Shown here piece after piece: positions 1 through 11,361 of a stretch of DNA of 64,000 nt. Every line of letters starts with the position of its first letter. Position 1 is the first letter of the stretch. The notes beneath the pieces were generated by a model that saw only the letters and a program-made list of their open reading frames with translations, was not told where the DNA came from and did no database searches. The position numbers were made by a program, and so were the translations under genes. Location of the stretch: positions 23,501 through 87,500 of the forward strand of contig JBOGFI010000050.1 in assembly GCA_050743365.1 (NCBI GenBank), given 5' to 3'. Source of the stretch: JBOGFI01 sp050743365 (GTDB lineage Bacteria; Actinomycetota; Acidimicrobiia; IMCC26256; JACDBD01).

Positions 1-391
1 GGTCGCGAACTGAAGGCCCGTCCGAGACTCCGTGCAACGCAATTTCGAAGCCGTGCCGCTGGAGGGCCTCGATCCAATGCCTGTAGGCGGCATCCTCCAG
101 CGTGTGACCCCCGGTGTGTCCCGGTCCGTTTGGCCGGAGCGGCCAAACGGTCTTCGTGGTGAGGAGTCCAAGGTCGTACAGAACGTCGTACACGGGTGAT
201 GTGTTGGCGACGGTTGCGCGATCCGTGTCATCGACGATCGTGAAGGCGAACTTGCGCCCATCGGGCCACTGGATACTGTCGCGTCGCCGCGCCACGTCGG
301 CGAGGTTACCGACGATTGCACCGACCTGGCTGCCGAGAGGCCCGGGTTCGGCGAAACGGACTGAAGCACGACCACGCTCGCACATGGTCAT
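1..391 (-). CDS. Polysaccharide deacetylase-like protein, N-terminal part (runs off the left edge)
   Basis: The reverse strand has an open frame from an ATG at 391 to the window edge, so only about 130 N-terminal residues are visible. The stretch FAFTIVDDTDRATV, followed by a segment ending in EIALHGVSDGPSVRD, has the look of the carbohydrate-esterase/NodB fold proteins found in polysaccharide clusters: an Asp-rich first strand and a later His. The identification is by eye and only moderate. A GTG at 394 or a GTG at 439 could also be the start. The gene diverges from neuB at 504, so the roughly 110 bases between them should carry both promoters. Confidence 0.5.
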   Translation of the reverse strand, partial: MTMCERGRASVRFAEPGPLGSQVGAIVGNLADVARRRDSIQWPDGRKFAFTIVDDTDRATVANTSPVYDVLYDLGLLTTKTVWPLRPNGPGHTGGHTLEDAAYRHWIEALQRHGFEIALHGVSDGPSVRD

Positions 392-503
392 CACAGGCGC
401 GGCGAGCTCGCTTCGAGCTTGACTCGCGTGGACCGACACTAATATCGGCGGGCGGTCGCCGAGAGCCGCGGCGTCCTTGACGCAGCCCGCTTGAGCTGTC
501 GGG

Positions 504-1568
504 GTGTTTCTCGTGAGTGAGTCGTTGGGCACGGCCTGGTCCGACCTCGTCGAATGGCGCGGTGGGGGCTGCCTGATCGTGGCCGAGGTCGCCCAGACCC
601 ACGACGGCAGCCTGGGTCAAGCTCACGCGTTCATCGATGCCGTCGCCGGGACGGGCGCAGACGCCATCAAGTTCCAGACACATTTGGCGGCAGCCGAGAG
701 TACCCCCGCGGAGCCGTGGCGGGTCCCGTTCAGCTACGAGGACGAGACCCGCTACACCTACTGGCAACGCATGGAGTTCACCCCCGCGCAATGGGAAGGG
801 CTCGCCCGCCACGCGCGCGACAAAGAGCTGCTGTTCCTGAGCTCGCCGTTCTCCCTCGAGGCCGTCGACCTCCTCGAGGCCATCGGCATGCCGGCATGGA
901 AGATCGCCTCGGGAGAGGTGGGAAATACCGCGCTGCTCGATCGCGTCACTGCCACAAGCGCGCCCGTGCTGCTGTCCAGCGGGATGAGCGACCTCGCCGA
1001 GCTCGACACCGCCGTCGAGCGCGTCCGAGCCGCCGGCAACGACGTGGTCGTGCTGCAGTGCGCTACCACCTATCCGTGCCCACCGGAGTCGGTCGGCCTG
1101 AATCTCCTCGCCGAGCTCCGCGACCGCTACGCGTGCCCGGTCGGCCTCTCCGACCACTCCGCCACGATCTACGCCGGCCTCGCCGCCGCGACGCTCGGCG
1201 CCGCGGTGCTCGAGGTGCACGTCACCCTGAGTCGTGAGATGTTCGGTCCCGACGTACCCGCATCGCTCACTACCGCCGAGCTCGGCCAGCTCGTCGACGG
1301 AGTGCGGTTCATCGAAGCCATGCTCTCGAACCCGGTGGACAAAAACGCCGCTGCGACCCACCTCGAGCCGACGCGGCGGCTCTTCACCCGAAGCGTTGTC
1401 GCACGATCCGACCTCGAGGCCGGTCACGTGCTCACCGCGGATGACCTCGTTGCCAAGAAGCCGGGCACGGGCATCCCCGCCACCCGGTTGCCCGAGCTGG
1501 TGGGACGGCGCCTCCGCCGTGCCATCGACCGCGATGCGCTGCTCGCCCCCGAGGACCTGGACTCCTGA
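504..1568 (+). CDS. neuB: N-acetylneuraminate (or related nonulosonate) synthase, NeuB family
   Basis: NeuB enzymes condense phosphoenolpyruvate with an N-acylmannosamine-type sugar to form a nine-carbon nonulosonic acid in the cytoplasm. The 354-residue protein shows the TIM-barrel hallmarks: IVAEVAQTHDGSL near residue 30, IKFQTH, WKIASGE and GLSDHSATI. It ends in a C-terminal SAF (antifreeze-like) domain around residues 295-350 with RSVVARSDLEAGHVLTADDL. The start is GTG at 504; a second GTG at 513 is also possible. It is the first gene of a tight operon with the NeuC- and NeuA-like genes. Whether the product is sialic, legionaminic or another acid cannot be told from sequence; the NeuC partner argues for a route from UDP-GlcNAc. 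Confidence 0.88.
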   Translation: MFLVSESLGTAWSDLVEWRGGGCLIVAEVAQTHDGSLGQAHAFIDAVAGTGADAIKFQTHLAAAESTPAEPWRVPFSYEDETRYTYWQRMEFTPAQWEGLARHARDKELLFLSSPFSLEAVDLLEAIGMPAWKIASGEVGNTALLDRVTATSAPVLLSSGMSDLAELDTAVERVRAAGNDVVVLQCATTYPCPPESVGLNLLAELRDRYACPVGLSDHSATIYAGLAAATLGAAVLEVHVTLSREMFGPDVPASLTTAELGQLVDGVRFIEAMLSNPVDKNAAATHLEPTRRLFTRSVVARSDLEAGHVLTADDLVAKKPGTGIPATRLPELVGRRLRRAIDRDALLAPEDLDS

Positions 1569-1569
1569 C

Positions 1570-2727
1570 GTGGCCCGTCGCAAGGTCTGCGTGGTCGTGA
1601 CCGCCCGCCCGAGTTACAGCCGGATCAAGACGGCGCTCCGCGCGATCGCCGACCACCCGGACCTCGATCTGCAGGTGGTCGTCGCGGCTTCCGCCCTGCT
1701 CGACCGTTACGGCAACGCAGTAGACCAGGTTCGCTCCGACGGATTCGGGATCGACCGCGAGATCTTCATGGTGCTCGAGGGCGAGACCCCCATGGCGATG
1801 GCCAAGACCACCGGCCTCGGGCTGCTCGAGCTGGCCACCGCGTTCGACAACCTCGCGCCCGACGTCGTCGTGACCGTCGCCGACCGCTACGAGACCCTGG
1901 CGACGGCGGTGGGTGCCGCCTACCTGAACATCCCACTTGCCCACGTCCAGGGAGGCGAGGTCACGGGCTCGATCGACGAGAAGGTCCGCCATGCAGTGAC
2001 GAAGCTCGCCGACCTTCACCTGGTGTCGACCGAGCGGGCGGCCGAACGCGTCATCCGCATGGGCGAGGACCCCGACACGGTCTTCGTCACCGGCTGTCCC
2101 TCGATCGACCTCGCCGCCGAGATCCTCGACGCGCCCGAGGTGGACTTCGACCCGTACGAGCGCTACGGGGGTGTCGGGGCGTCCTTCGACCTGAACTCCG
2201 ACTACCTGGTGGTCCTCCAGCATCCCGTGACCACCGAATACGAGGAGGCGCGGGCCCATGTCACCGAGACGCTCCACGCCGTGGATAAGTCCGGGCTGCC
2301 CACGTTGTGGTTCTGGCCCAACGTCGACGCCGGGTCCGACGGCACCTCCGGCGGGATCCGAGCCTTTCGCGAGCAGCACCAGCCAGCGGGCATTCACTTC
2401 TTCAAGAACATGGCCCCGAGCGACTTCATCCGGATCGTCTACAACTCCCGGGCCATCGTCGGGAACTCGAGCATGGCCGTCCGGGAATGCTCGTTCCTCG
2501 GGGTGCCGGCGGTGAACATCGGGAGCCGGCAGGCCGGTCGCGAGCGCGGCACGAACCTGGTCGACGTCGGCTACGACCGGTCCGCGATCGTGAGCGCGAT
2601 CAAGGCGCTCGGCCGCCGTTCCGGTCCCGGGACCGACCTCACCTACGGCGACGCCAAGGCCGGTCCGCGCATCGCCGAGCGCCTTGCCGAGGTCGAGCTC
2701 CGCTACGACAAGAAGCTCGCCTACTGA
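1570..2727 (+). CDS. neuC: UDP-N-acetylglucosamine 2-epimerase (hydrolysing), NeuC family
   Basis: This 385-residue GT-B-fold epimerase is expected to convert UDP-GlcNAc to ManNAc plus UDP, supplying the NeuB substrate. Visible signatures are the N-terminal VCVVVTARPSYSRIK, DVVVTVADRYETLA, LAHVQGGEVTGSIDEKVRH and the late NSSMAVRECSFLGVPAVNIG with the following GSRQAGRERG. The GTG at 1570 lies one base after the neuB stop and gives the expected family N terminus; the longer open frame upstream is only neuB read in another frame. The stop overlaps the next start (TGATG). Confidence 0.88.
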   Translation: MARRKVCVVVTARPSYSRIKTALRAIADHPDLDLQVVVAASALLDRYGNAVDQVRSDGFGIDREIFMVLEGETPMAMAKTTGLGLLELATAFDNLAPDVVVTVADRYETLATAVGAAYLNIPLAHVQGGEVTGSIDEKVRHAVTKLADLHLVSTERAAERVIRMGEDPDTVFVTGCPSIDLAAEILDAPEVDFDPYERYGGVGASFDLNSDYLVVLQHPVTTEYEEARAHVTETLHAVDKSGLPTLWFWPNVDAGSDGTSGGIRAFREQHQPAGIHFFKNMAPSDFIRIVYNSRAIVGNSSMAVRECSFLGVPAVNIGSRQAGRERGTNLVDVGYDRSAIVSAIKALGRRSGPGTDLTYGDAKAGPRIAERLAEVELRYDKKLAY

Positions 2728-3437
2728 TGCGGGTACTGGGGCTCATACCCGCACGCGGAGGCTCGAAGGGGATCCAGCGCAAGAACGTCAGGGCGCTCGG
2801 AGGACGGCCGCTCCTCGCCTACACGGCAGAGGCCGCGCTGTCGGCGAGGACGCTCAGCCGCGTGGTGCTCTCCACCGAAGACGAGGAGATCGCCGACCTC
2901 GGCCGGGCCCTTGGTCTCGACGTGCCGTTCCTGCGGCCGGCCGCGCTCGCCGACGACGAGGCCCCGATGCTGTCGGTCGTCCAGCACGTCCTCAGCGCGC
3001 TGGAGGGCGCGGGCGACCGATACGACGCCGTCTGCTTGCTCCAGCCCACCAACCCACTGCGGACCGCCGAGACGATCGACGCGTGCGTCCAGCTCCTCGA
3101 GCGCAGCGGCGCCGACGCCGCCGTCACGGTCTTGCCCATTCCCACCGAGCACAATCCCCACTGGGCATTCGAGGTGGGAGCCGACGGCTTTCTGCGACTG
3201 ACCACCGGCGAGGCGCAGCCCATCACCCGCCGCCAGGACCTTCCACCGGCATTCCACCGTGAGGGGTCCGTTTACGTCACTCGCGTTCCCGTCGTGCTCG
3301 CAGGCAGCCTCTACGGCGGGCGCCTCGTCGGCCTCGAAGTGCGCCCCGACCAGAGCGTGAACCTCGACGAGCCAGGTGACTGGGCACGCGCCGAGACGCT
3401 TCTCGCTGCAGGCGCGAGGGCACCGGCCGGATCGTGA
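2727..3437 (+). CDS. neuA: CMP-nonulosonate (N-acylneuraminate) cytidylyltransferase, NeuA family
   Basis: The enzyme activates the nonulosonic acid with CTP to give the CMP-sugar donor. The 236-residue protein has the cytidylyltransferase signature LIPARGGSKGIQRKN at its start, then LLQPTNPLRTAE and a late RPDQSVNLDEPGDW, all typical of NeuA/CMP-KDO synthetases. The ATG at 2727 overlaps the neuC stop by one base, and the end overlaps the following glycosyltransferase start. Together the three genes make a complete set from UDP-GlcNAc to a CMP-nonulosonate. No obvious GT42-, GT52- or GT38-type sialyltransferase was recognised, so which enzyme uses the donor is unclear. Confidence 0.88.
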   Translation: MRVLGLIPARGGSKGIQRKNVRALGGRPLLAYTAEAALSARTLSRVVLSTEDEEIADLGRALGLDVPFLRPAALADDEAPMLSVVQHVLSALEGAGDRYDAVCLLQPTNPLRTAETIDACVQLLERSGADAAVTVLPIPTEHNPHWAFEVGADGFLRLTTGEAQPITRRQDLPPAFHREGSVYVTRVPVVLAGSLYGGRLVGLEVRPDQSVNLDEPGDWARAETLLAAGARAPAGS

Positions 3438-4531
3438 CCTCCTTCCCGAAGGTGGTCTTCGTGGCCGGCACCCTCGGGGTCGGCGGCGCCGAGCGCCAGC
3501 TCTACTACATGGCCAGAACGCTTCGGGAGCACGGCGCCGAGCCGGAGGTCGTGTCGTTGACCCAGGGGGAACACTGGGAGCCGCGAATCCGCGAGCTGGG
3601 AGTACCCGTGCACTACGCCGGCGCGGTTCACTCGCGGCCGGTTCGCGCGGCTCGAATCGCGTTTCTCGCCCGTCGGATCCGACCGGACGTGGTGCAGAGC
3701 TCCCACTTCTACACGAACCTCTACGCCAGCCTCGCGGCCCGAGCAGCCGGCGCCCGCGACATCGGGGCAATCCGAAACGACGCGATCCGGACCGTCAGAG
3801 ATGCCGGTCGGTGGGGACAAGCATTGCTGCGTGTCCCTCGCGCCCTCGCCGTGAACTCGACCCGCGCCCGCCATCAGGCGATCGGCATGGGAGTCCACGC
3901 CGATCGGGTCGTCTACCTTCCCAGCGTGGTGGACACATCGCTGTTCACGCCCGCGCCTGCCGTCGAGGGGCCCGAGACCGTCGTGCTGAGCGTCGGGCGC
4001 CTCGTGGAGCAAAAGCGGCACGACCGCTTCCTGCGGGTACTCCGTCGGGTCATCGACCGCGCACCGTGCGGCACCAGAGTGCGCGGCATCATCCTGGGCG
4101 ACGGGCCGTTGGGCGCAACACTCGAGGCGCAAGCTGCAGAGCTCGGGCTCGGCGGCGAGGCGCTCACGTTTCTCGCCGATCCCGACAGCCCGCCTGTGTA
4201 CCAGTCGGCGAGCATCTTCGTCCTCGCGTCCGACTACGAAGGCACGCCCAATGTGATCCTCGAAGCCATGGCGACCGGGCTCCCCCTTGTGGCCTGCGAT
4301 GTCGGAGAGGTCGCTGCCCTCGTCGAAGAGGGGGTTACCGGATACATCCTCCACCCCGGCGACGAGGACCGTACGGTCGAAAGAGTGCTGGAGCTCGTGC
4401 GTGACCCGGCAGAGCGGCGGCGCCTCGGAGCCGAGGGCCGGCGGCGAGTCGAGCACGGGCGGTCGATCGCAAGGCTCGCCGTCGAGCTGAGCACGCTCTA
4501 TGAGCGGTGTGGCACAGCGGTGGGCCGCTGA
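3434..4531 (+). CDS. Glycosyltransferase family 4-like
   Basis: A 365-residue GT-B glycosyltransferase. The N-terminal half begins VVFVAGTLGVGGAERQL, the acceptor-side glycine-rich loop of GT4 enzymes. The C-terminal half has VLSVGRLVEQKRHDRFL, the ILGDGPL strand and the nucleotide-sugar motif DYEGTPNVILEAMATGLPLV with its EX7E-type glutamates. The GTG at 3434 overlaps the neuA stop by four bases. It presumably adds one sugar to a lipid-linked repeat unit at the cytoplasmic membrane face. Donor and acceptor are not predictable. Confidence 0.87.
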   Translation: MTSFPKVVFVAGTLGVGGAERQLYYMARTLREHGAEPEVVSLTQGEHWEPRIRELGVPVHYAGAVHSRPVRAARIAFLARRIRPDVVQSSHFYTNLYASLAARAAGARDIGAIRNDAIRTVRDAGRWGQALLRVPRALAVNSTRARHQAIGMGVHADRVVYLPSVVDTSLFTPAPAVEGPETVVLSVGRLVEQKRHDRFLRVLRRVIDRAPCGTRVRGIILGDGPLGATLEAQAAELGLGGEALTFLADPDSPPVYQSASIFVLASDYEGTPNVILEAMATGLPLVACDVGEVAALVEEGVTGYILHPGDEDRTVERVLELVRDPAERRRLGAEGRRRVEHGRSIARLAVELSTLYERCGTAVGR

Positions 4532-4533
4532 GC

Positions 4534-6295
<1,762 letters not shown>

Positions 6296-6318
<23 letters not shown>

Positions 6319-7789
6319 CGGTCTCGACGCTCGCCCGCGCCTGCTGGCCGCCTTGCCGCGAGGTGAGGCGATACGGAACTTCGTGTACTCGGGCATCCTC
6401 GATGCCATCGCCGAGTCCGTCGACCTTGAGGTCGCAACCGTGCTGCCAAATGACGAGCTCGCGGAATTGCTGCGATCCCTCTACGGCGACATCCTCCCGC
6501 TCGAACCGTGGCGAGACCGCTGGGGTGTCGGGGCGATCCGTGAGCTGCTCGACCTCGCCCATGGGCGCTGGGTGTGGTCGGAGGCGGCTCAGGAACGTTG
6601 GCGGCTGCGGAACCTTGAAGCGACGACAGCGCGGGCCCGGGTCAACCGGGCGGCTAAGCGAACGGCCGCACGCGTGCTCGCCCGACCCAGCGGTCTATCG
6701 CTCCTCGAACGAGCCTACGACGGGGCGAGCGCTCGTTGGCCCTCGAGCCGCGTGTTCCGGGAGCGGTTGGCGGCGTCACCACCGTCCCTCGTCTTCAACG
6801 CCTCGCAGGTGCACGGTGAAACGGTCCGAGGGCTCATCACGGCGGCCCGATCGCTCGCCATCCCGACCGCCGCGTTCCTCTTCTCCTGGGACAACCTGAC
6901 CTCCCAAGGGCGGATCATTCCGAGCTATGACTGCTACCTCGCTTGGAGCGAGACGATGCGCGACGACCTCTTGCGGATGTATCCATCGGTCGACCCGGCG
7001 GCCGTCTTCGTGACTGGGACACCACAGTTCGACGCCCACTTCCGGACCGAGCATGCATGGTCGAGAGAGGAGTATTGCGGTCGGATCGGCGCCGATCCCG
7101 AGCGTCCGATCGTTCTCTACAGCACGGGTATGCCAAACCACATGCCCGGTGAGCCGTCGATCGTCGAGGGCATCGCCGACCGTCTGGCGCGTCGCGGCGA
7201 TCTCGGTCGCCCCCAGCTCGTGGTCAGGGTGTACGCAAAGGACCGGACGGGCCGCTTCCACGACCTCGCTCGACGCCGTCCCGACATCATCTTCCCGCCG
7301 GTCCCCTGGGAGCCCAACTGGCTCACACCCCTACCGGAGGACACCGCGCTGTGGTCGAACATCCTCCGGCACGCCGATGTCGGCATCAACGTCGCCTCGA
7401 CCGTCTCTTTGGAACTGTGCATGTTCGACCGGCCCGTAGTGAACGTCGGATACAACCCGCCGGGCGTGCCTACTTGGCAGTTGGACTACTCGCGCTACTA
7501 CCGCTTCGATCACTACCGCCCGGTCGTGGCCAGCGGCGCCGTCGAGGTCGCCTCATCGCCCGACAGCCTGATGGACGCCGTTGCGCAGGCGATCAGCAGA
7601 CCCTCGCTCTGCTCTCCTATGCGCCAACAACTGCTTGCACGACTCTTTGGCGAGCATCTGGACGGTAAGGCACGCCAGCGCGTTGCGGAGCGCCTCGTCG
7701 AGCTGACGACTGCAGCCGGATCCATGCAGACGTTGCGCCGCTCGGGGACCTCCGAGCCCCGAGGGAGCGCTGCTCCGAGCCGCACGTGA
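6296..7789 (+). CDS. GT-B-like glycosyltransferase, capsule/CDP-glycerol transferase type
   Basis: A 497-residue protein with a weak match in my reading to GT-B enzymes of capsule synthesis. Supporting strings are LFSWDNLTSQGR near residue 200, the tail of the first Rossmann domain, FVTGTPQFDAH, then the donor-domain stretch ILRHADVGINVASTVSLELCMFDRPVVNVGY, where Ser, Glu and Asp are typical of polysialyl- and glycerolphosphate-transferase-like folds. The GTG at 6296 overlaps asnB by 23 bases, indicating translational coupling. Since CMP-nonulosonate is made just upstream, this is one candidate for the nonulosonate transferase; that is inference only. Confidence 0.65.
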
Positions 7790-8850
7790 CTTCAGCCGGC
7801 CTGCGAGCGAGCGAGGCGATGGACACGGCTCCCTGTCTGCGGGGCGGACCGTTGGCAGATCCTGGATGGGCAATCGTGCACGCTACGTCTTCGCTTGGAA
7901 GTTCGGACCGGGCGTCGATGATCCGAGCCGCGCTCATCCCTCTCGTGTTCGACGGCATGGAGTCGGCGTTCGCCTCGCGGGAGGACCGTCTCCCCCTCGT
8001 ACAGAGGATGCTCAGCGACGCTGCCAATTCGACTGCAGCCATGACCGGGAGCGGTCTTGCCGCGCTTGGTGCAGCCGTCGATCAGACTCCGCGTCCCATC
8101 GACGCTGTCGATACGGGCGTGGCGGCCACAACCGGTGCACACTACGGCCGTCTATTCGAGCGCTTCTCCTCGAAGTCGTTCTGGGACGAACCGCGCGAGT
8201 TGTTGAGAACACGTCTCGAGCGCAACGGAATCCCACTCGATTGCATCCGCGACCGGTCGGTCCTCGACGCCAGCTGCGGCGGCGGTCGCTACTCCGTTGC
8301 GTGGCGACTCTTGGGGGCTCGGAGCGTCACTGGGCTCGACGTCTCGGCGACGGGTATCGGCAGTGCCCGCGACCGCGTTCTGAGCGCGGGGATCGATGGC
8401 GTGTCGTTCACACAGGGGGACGTCCTGGACCTCCCCTGCGAGGATGACGCTTTCGACATCGTGTTCTCCAACGGCGTGCTGCACCACACGGTCGAATGGC
8501 AGCGTGGCGTGCAAGAACTCGTACGTGTTCTCCATCCCGGTGGTATGGGCTGGTTGTATCTGATCGAGAAGCCGGGCGGCCTGTTCTGGGATCTGATCGA
8601 GATTCTTAGGGTCATAATGCACGGCGAGAGCAGCCAACGCGTCCGAACCGTCCTTCAGTCCTTCGGCTTTTCAGCGAATCGGGTGTACTACATGCTCGAC
8701 CACGTGATGGTGCCCATCAACAAGCGCCTCACCGCTGATGAGATCACGGACGAGCTCCACCTGGCGGGGGCATCGGGTATCCGACGGTTGGAGCGCGGCG
8801 TCGACTTCGATCGCGTTGAGGCAACCACCGGGGTGATCCATTCGTACTAG
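7786..8850 (+). CDS. Class I SAM-dependent methyltransferase
   Basis: A 354-residue protein whose C-terminal two thirds is a Rossmann methyltransferase. SAM motif I is VLDASCGGGRYS near residue 165, the acidic ribose-binding strand is SVTGLDVS, and motif III/IV is FDIVFSNGVLHHT, followed by LVRVLHPGG. The first 110 residues have no recognised domain and include low-complexity sequence; the true start could be internal. GTG 7786 overlaps the preceding gene by four bases. It probably methylates a sugar or glycolipid of the cluster. Confidence 0.78.
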   Translation: MTSAGLRASEAMDTAPCLRGGPLADPGWAIVHATSSLGSSDRASMIRAALIPLVFDGMESAFASREDRLPLVQRMLSDAANSTAAMTGSGLAALGAAVDQTPRPIDAVDTGVAATTGAHYGRLFERFSSKSFWDEPRELLRTRLERNGIPLDCIRDRSVLDASCGGGRYSVAWRLLGARSVTGLDVSATGIGSARDRVLSAGIDGVSFTQGDVLDLPCEDDAFDIVFSNGVLHHTVEWQRGVQELVRVLHPGGMGWLYLIEKPGGLFWDLIEILRVIMHGESSQRVRTVLQSFGFSANRVYYMLDHVMVPINKRLTADEITDELHLAGASGIRRLERGVDFDRVEATTGVIHSY

Positions 8851-9001
8851 TCAAGTACGGCGTCGGTGAACAGCGCTTCGTCTTCTCCAAGAAGAGACTG
8901 GCGTAAACGCGCGGTTAGGAGGCCGAACCCCGGGGCCCGGCGGACACCGGAGGTCGTCCTGTGAAAACCTACGGTGTTCGCGACGCGGCAAAGGGGATGC
9001 T

Positions 9002-9256
9002 GTGAGGCTGTCCGAGGCTCAGCGTCTTCTTCGTGACCTTCTGGCCGCGCATACGGGCCTCGACCCCGAGGCCATCGATCTAGACATGCGGCTTGTAGAG
9101 GATCTGGGGCTCGATTCGGTCGATGCCGTGGAGCTATTGACTTCGACCGAGCGGCAAACGGGACTGCTATTCGAGGTCGAGCAGCTCGAGGACATCCAGA
9201 CTGTGGGTGACGTGGTGGATCGTCTAATGGAGGTGTCGATCACGGATCCCGACTGA
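9002..9256 (+). CDS. Acyl carrier protein
   Basis: An 84-residue acidic helical protein with the phosphopantetheine attachment site GLDSVDAVELL; Ser38 is the expected carrier residue. The length and the Asp/Glu-rich composition are typical of a free-standing ACP. GTG 9002 follows an AAAGGGGA ribosome-binding site. The 151 bases before it (8851-9001) hold its leader and show nothing else. No fatty-acid or polyketide genes flank it; the only possible partner seen is the adenylate-forming CapK-like enzyme at 15161-16549. It may deliver an acyl or amino-acyl group used to decorate the glycan. This is inferred. Confidence 0.85.
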   Translation: MRLSEAQRLLRDLLAAHTGLDPEAIDLDMRLVEDLGLDSVDAVELLTSTERQTGLLFEVEQLEDIQTVGDVVDRLMEVSITDPD

Positions 9257-9266
9257 AGGAAAGGCG

Positions 9267-9311
9267 AGTGGTTATGACGCCACGCGCCGAACAACTGGCG
9301 CGTCGCTACTG
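9267..9311 (+). other. Fourteen-codon ORF and hairpin downstream of the ACP gene
   Basis: A GTG at 9267 opens a 14-codon frame ending in TGA, preceded by an AAGGAAAGGCGAG ribosome-binding-like stretch. Within it, CGCGCC at 9283-9288 pairs with GGCGCG at 9297-9302. The stretch may be a decayed gene start or simply a transcription terminator after the ACP gene. The hairpin is short and lacks a T-run. Confidence 0.3.
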
Positions 9312-9388
9312 AACCAGTGCGGGTCGGCTGAACTACGAGGTGCGGGCGCAGGTAACACCCGAGTGCAACGCCCGAGGCTCCGCGTCCC

Positions 9389-11236
9389 TCAAGGGAGGCG
9401 GGAGAGCTCGACCGCTTCTCGGTAAAAGCCGTTCGACCGTACCAACGAGTCCGCGGTGTCGAACGCCTCGAGCTGGCCCTCGCGCAGGACTATGATGCGA
9501 TCGCAGAGGTTGAGGGTCGACAGCCGGTGGGCGATGCAGACAATCATCATCTCCCTCTTCGACTCCTCGAGTGAGCGCTGGATCAGAGACTCCGAGCGGA
9601 CGTCGAGCGCGCTCGTCGGCTCGTCGAGAACCAGCACGTCCGGGCGCGTCACGAGCGCCCGGGCCAGGCAAATCCGCTGGCGCTGACCGCCTGACACAGC
9701 ATCGGCCCGTTGACCGACCACGGTGCAATACCCCTGCGGCCAGGAGCAGATCTCGTCATGGACGTGGGCCAAGCGCGCGGCGTGCTCCACCTCCTCGTCG
9801 CTGATTCCGTCGCGAAGAAACCGGATGTTGTCGGCCACTGTCCCGCTCAGCAGCTTCGGGTCTTGCGGCACGAATGCGACCAGCCGCCGCCAGTCGGCGA
9901 GACGGTACTGCGCGGCCGTCCGGCTGTTCACGAAAAGCTCGCCGCTCGACGGCTGTCGAAGCCGGAGGATGAGCTGGACGAGCGTGGACTTGCCGGCGCC
10001 GCTGGGACCGATGATGCCGGTCGCCTCACCGCGAGATATCTGGAAGCTGACGTTCTTGAGCACTGGCACACCGGGCTTGTACTCGAACCACACGCCGTCG
10101 AACGCGAGTCCCTCGACGCAAGCCAGCGCCTCGTCACCCGACTGCGCCCGGTTGGCCTCGTAGACCGCCTGCCGCTCGAGGAGGTGCTCGATGTACGGCA
10201 TAACCTCATTTGCCGCGTGGTAGCGGTCCTGTGCGGTCTGGGAATAGCCGAGGGCCCGCAGGAAGATCAGACCGATAGCTCCGAGGCTCGCCACCTGCGC
10301 ACTACCGGTTAGGTATACGACGGCAAGCCCCCCCAGGATCAGGCTGACCGCGGCGTTTTGGTAGACAGCGGGGACGACGTCGCGGAGGAGCTCAGTCCGG
10401 AACTGGTACCGGCTGACGTCGTCGACCTGTCGGTCGACGATGTGGCGCTGCTGCTCTTCCACGCCGAAGGCCTGCACCTCCTCGATGATCCGGACCGCTT
10501 CGCTGATGGAGCCGGCATACTTGAGCCCCTCGGCGGCACGCCGGCGTGACTGGTGGCGGATCAATCGCGCGAGGGGCCGTAGGAGGAAGAAGAACGCCAC
10601 GACCGAGACCACGATGCTCATCGCCGCGGGCGGGTTCAGGATGATGGCCGAGATCATCAGCGTCGTGAAGTTGAACGCAGCTGTGATGACATCGCTTATG
10701 AAACGGACGGCGTTGGACACCCGGTTGACCTGCGTCGTCAGCAGCTCTTGAAGGTGACCTTCACGCTCTTGCGACTGGACATCCCAGGTCGCATGCACGA
10801 AGTCCTCGAAGATCGACTTGCGGAATTGCTCCTGCACGTCGGTGCTCATGCGGGCCGGGAGGTAAGCGGCGAAAAGCTGGAGCCCCAGGCGTACGACGGC
10901 AAGGACAAAGCCGACGGCAAAGAGCGCACCGACACTCACCGACCCGCCAAGCGGACCCGCATCGAGGTCGACGTGGTCATCGCCAGTGGAAATAGCGAGA
11001 GTTAACCGAACGATGATGACGAGCGCTGACGCTTCGGCGAGCGCCGACCCGATCGCGCACGCGGCCAATAGGGCCACATGCCAACGCCTGCCGCCGAGCA
11101 ACGCGCTGAGCGGCCGCAGCGAAGCTTGGGACTTCCGCTCGGGCTCTCTACCTGTTTCAGCCCGTACTCTTCGAAGGAAGCGCCGCGCCGCCCGCAATCG
11201 GGAGTCTGGATCGGTACTGGTGGTCTCGTGCGCCAC
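9389..11236 (-). CDS. ABC exporter, fused membrane and ATPase domains (MsbA/Wzk-like)
   Basis: A 615-residue type-IV ABC half-transporter. Residues about 50-340 form the six-helix membrane domain (for example LFAVGFVLAVVRLGLQLFAAYL and SIVVSVVAFFFLLRPL). Residues about 370-610 are the ATPase: Walker A GPSGAGKST near 405, Q-loop FVPQDP, signature VSGGQRQR, Walker B VLVLDEPTS, and the H-loop in IVCIAHRLS. It would act as a homodimer. In a polysaccharide locus with a polymerase but no obvious Wzx, it is the best candidate for flipping the lipid-linked glycan. The GTG start at 11236 is divergent from the genes beginning at 11362. Confidence 0.88.
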   Translation of the reverse strand: MAHETTSTDPDSRLRAARRFLRRVRAETGREPERKSQASLRPLSALLGGRRWHVALLAACAIGSALAEASALVIIVRLTLAISTGDDHVDLDAGPLGGSVSVGALFAVGFVLAVVRLGLQLFAAYLPARMSTDVQEQFRKSIFEDFVHATWDVQSQEREGHLQELLTTQVNRVSNAVRFISDVITAAFNFTTLMISAIILNPPAAMSIVVSVVAFFFLLRPLARLIRHQSRRRAAEGLKYAGSISEAVRIIEEVQAFGVEEQQRHIVDRQVDDVSRYQFRTELLRDVVPAVYQNAAVSLILGGLAVVYLTGSAQVASLGAIGLIFLRALGYSQTAQDRYHAANEVMPYIEHLLERQAVYEANRAQSGDEALACVEGLAFDGVWFEYKPGVPVLKNVSFQISRGEATGIIGPSGAGKSTLVQLILRLRQPSSGELFVNSRTAAQYRLADWRRLVAFVPQDPKLLSGTVADNIRFLRDGISDEEVEHAARLAHVHDEICSWPQGYCTVVGQRADAVSGGQRQRICLARALVTRPDVLVLDEPTSALDVRSESLIQRSLEESKREMMIVCIAHRLSTLNLCDRIIVLREGQLEAFDTADSLVRSNGFYREAVELSRLP

Positions 11237-11361
11237 GGTGGGTCGGATCCCGCTCGTCGGGTGCGCTGTCCGCCCCCTTACTCGCGGAGGATACGAGAGC
11301 GTACACGTCGCCGCGAAGGCGACCGATCGGCCTCAAGAGCATTCAACTAGGCTGCCTGCAG

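Noticed and set aside
306..1583. 425-residue open frame on the reverse strand
   Set aside because: It is the antisense of neuB in GC-rich DNA; its sequence is Gly/Arg/Ala-rich with no domain.
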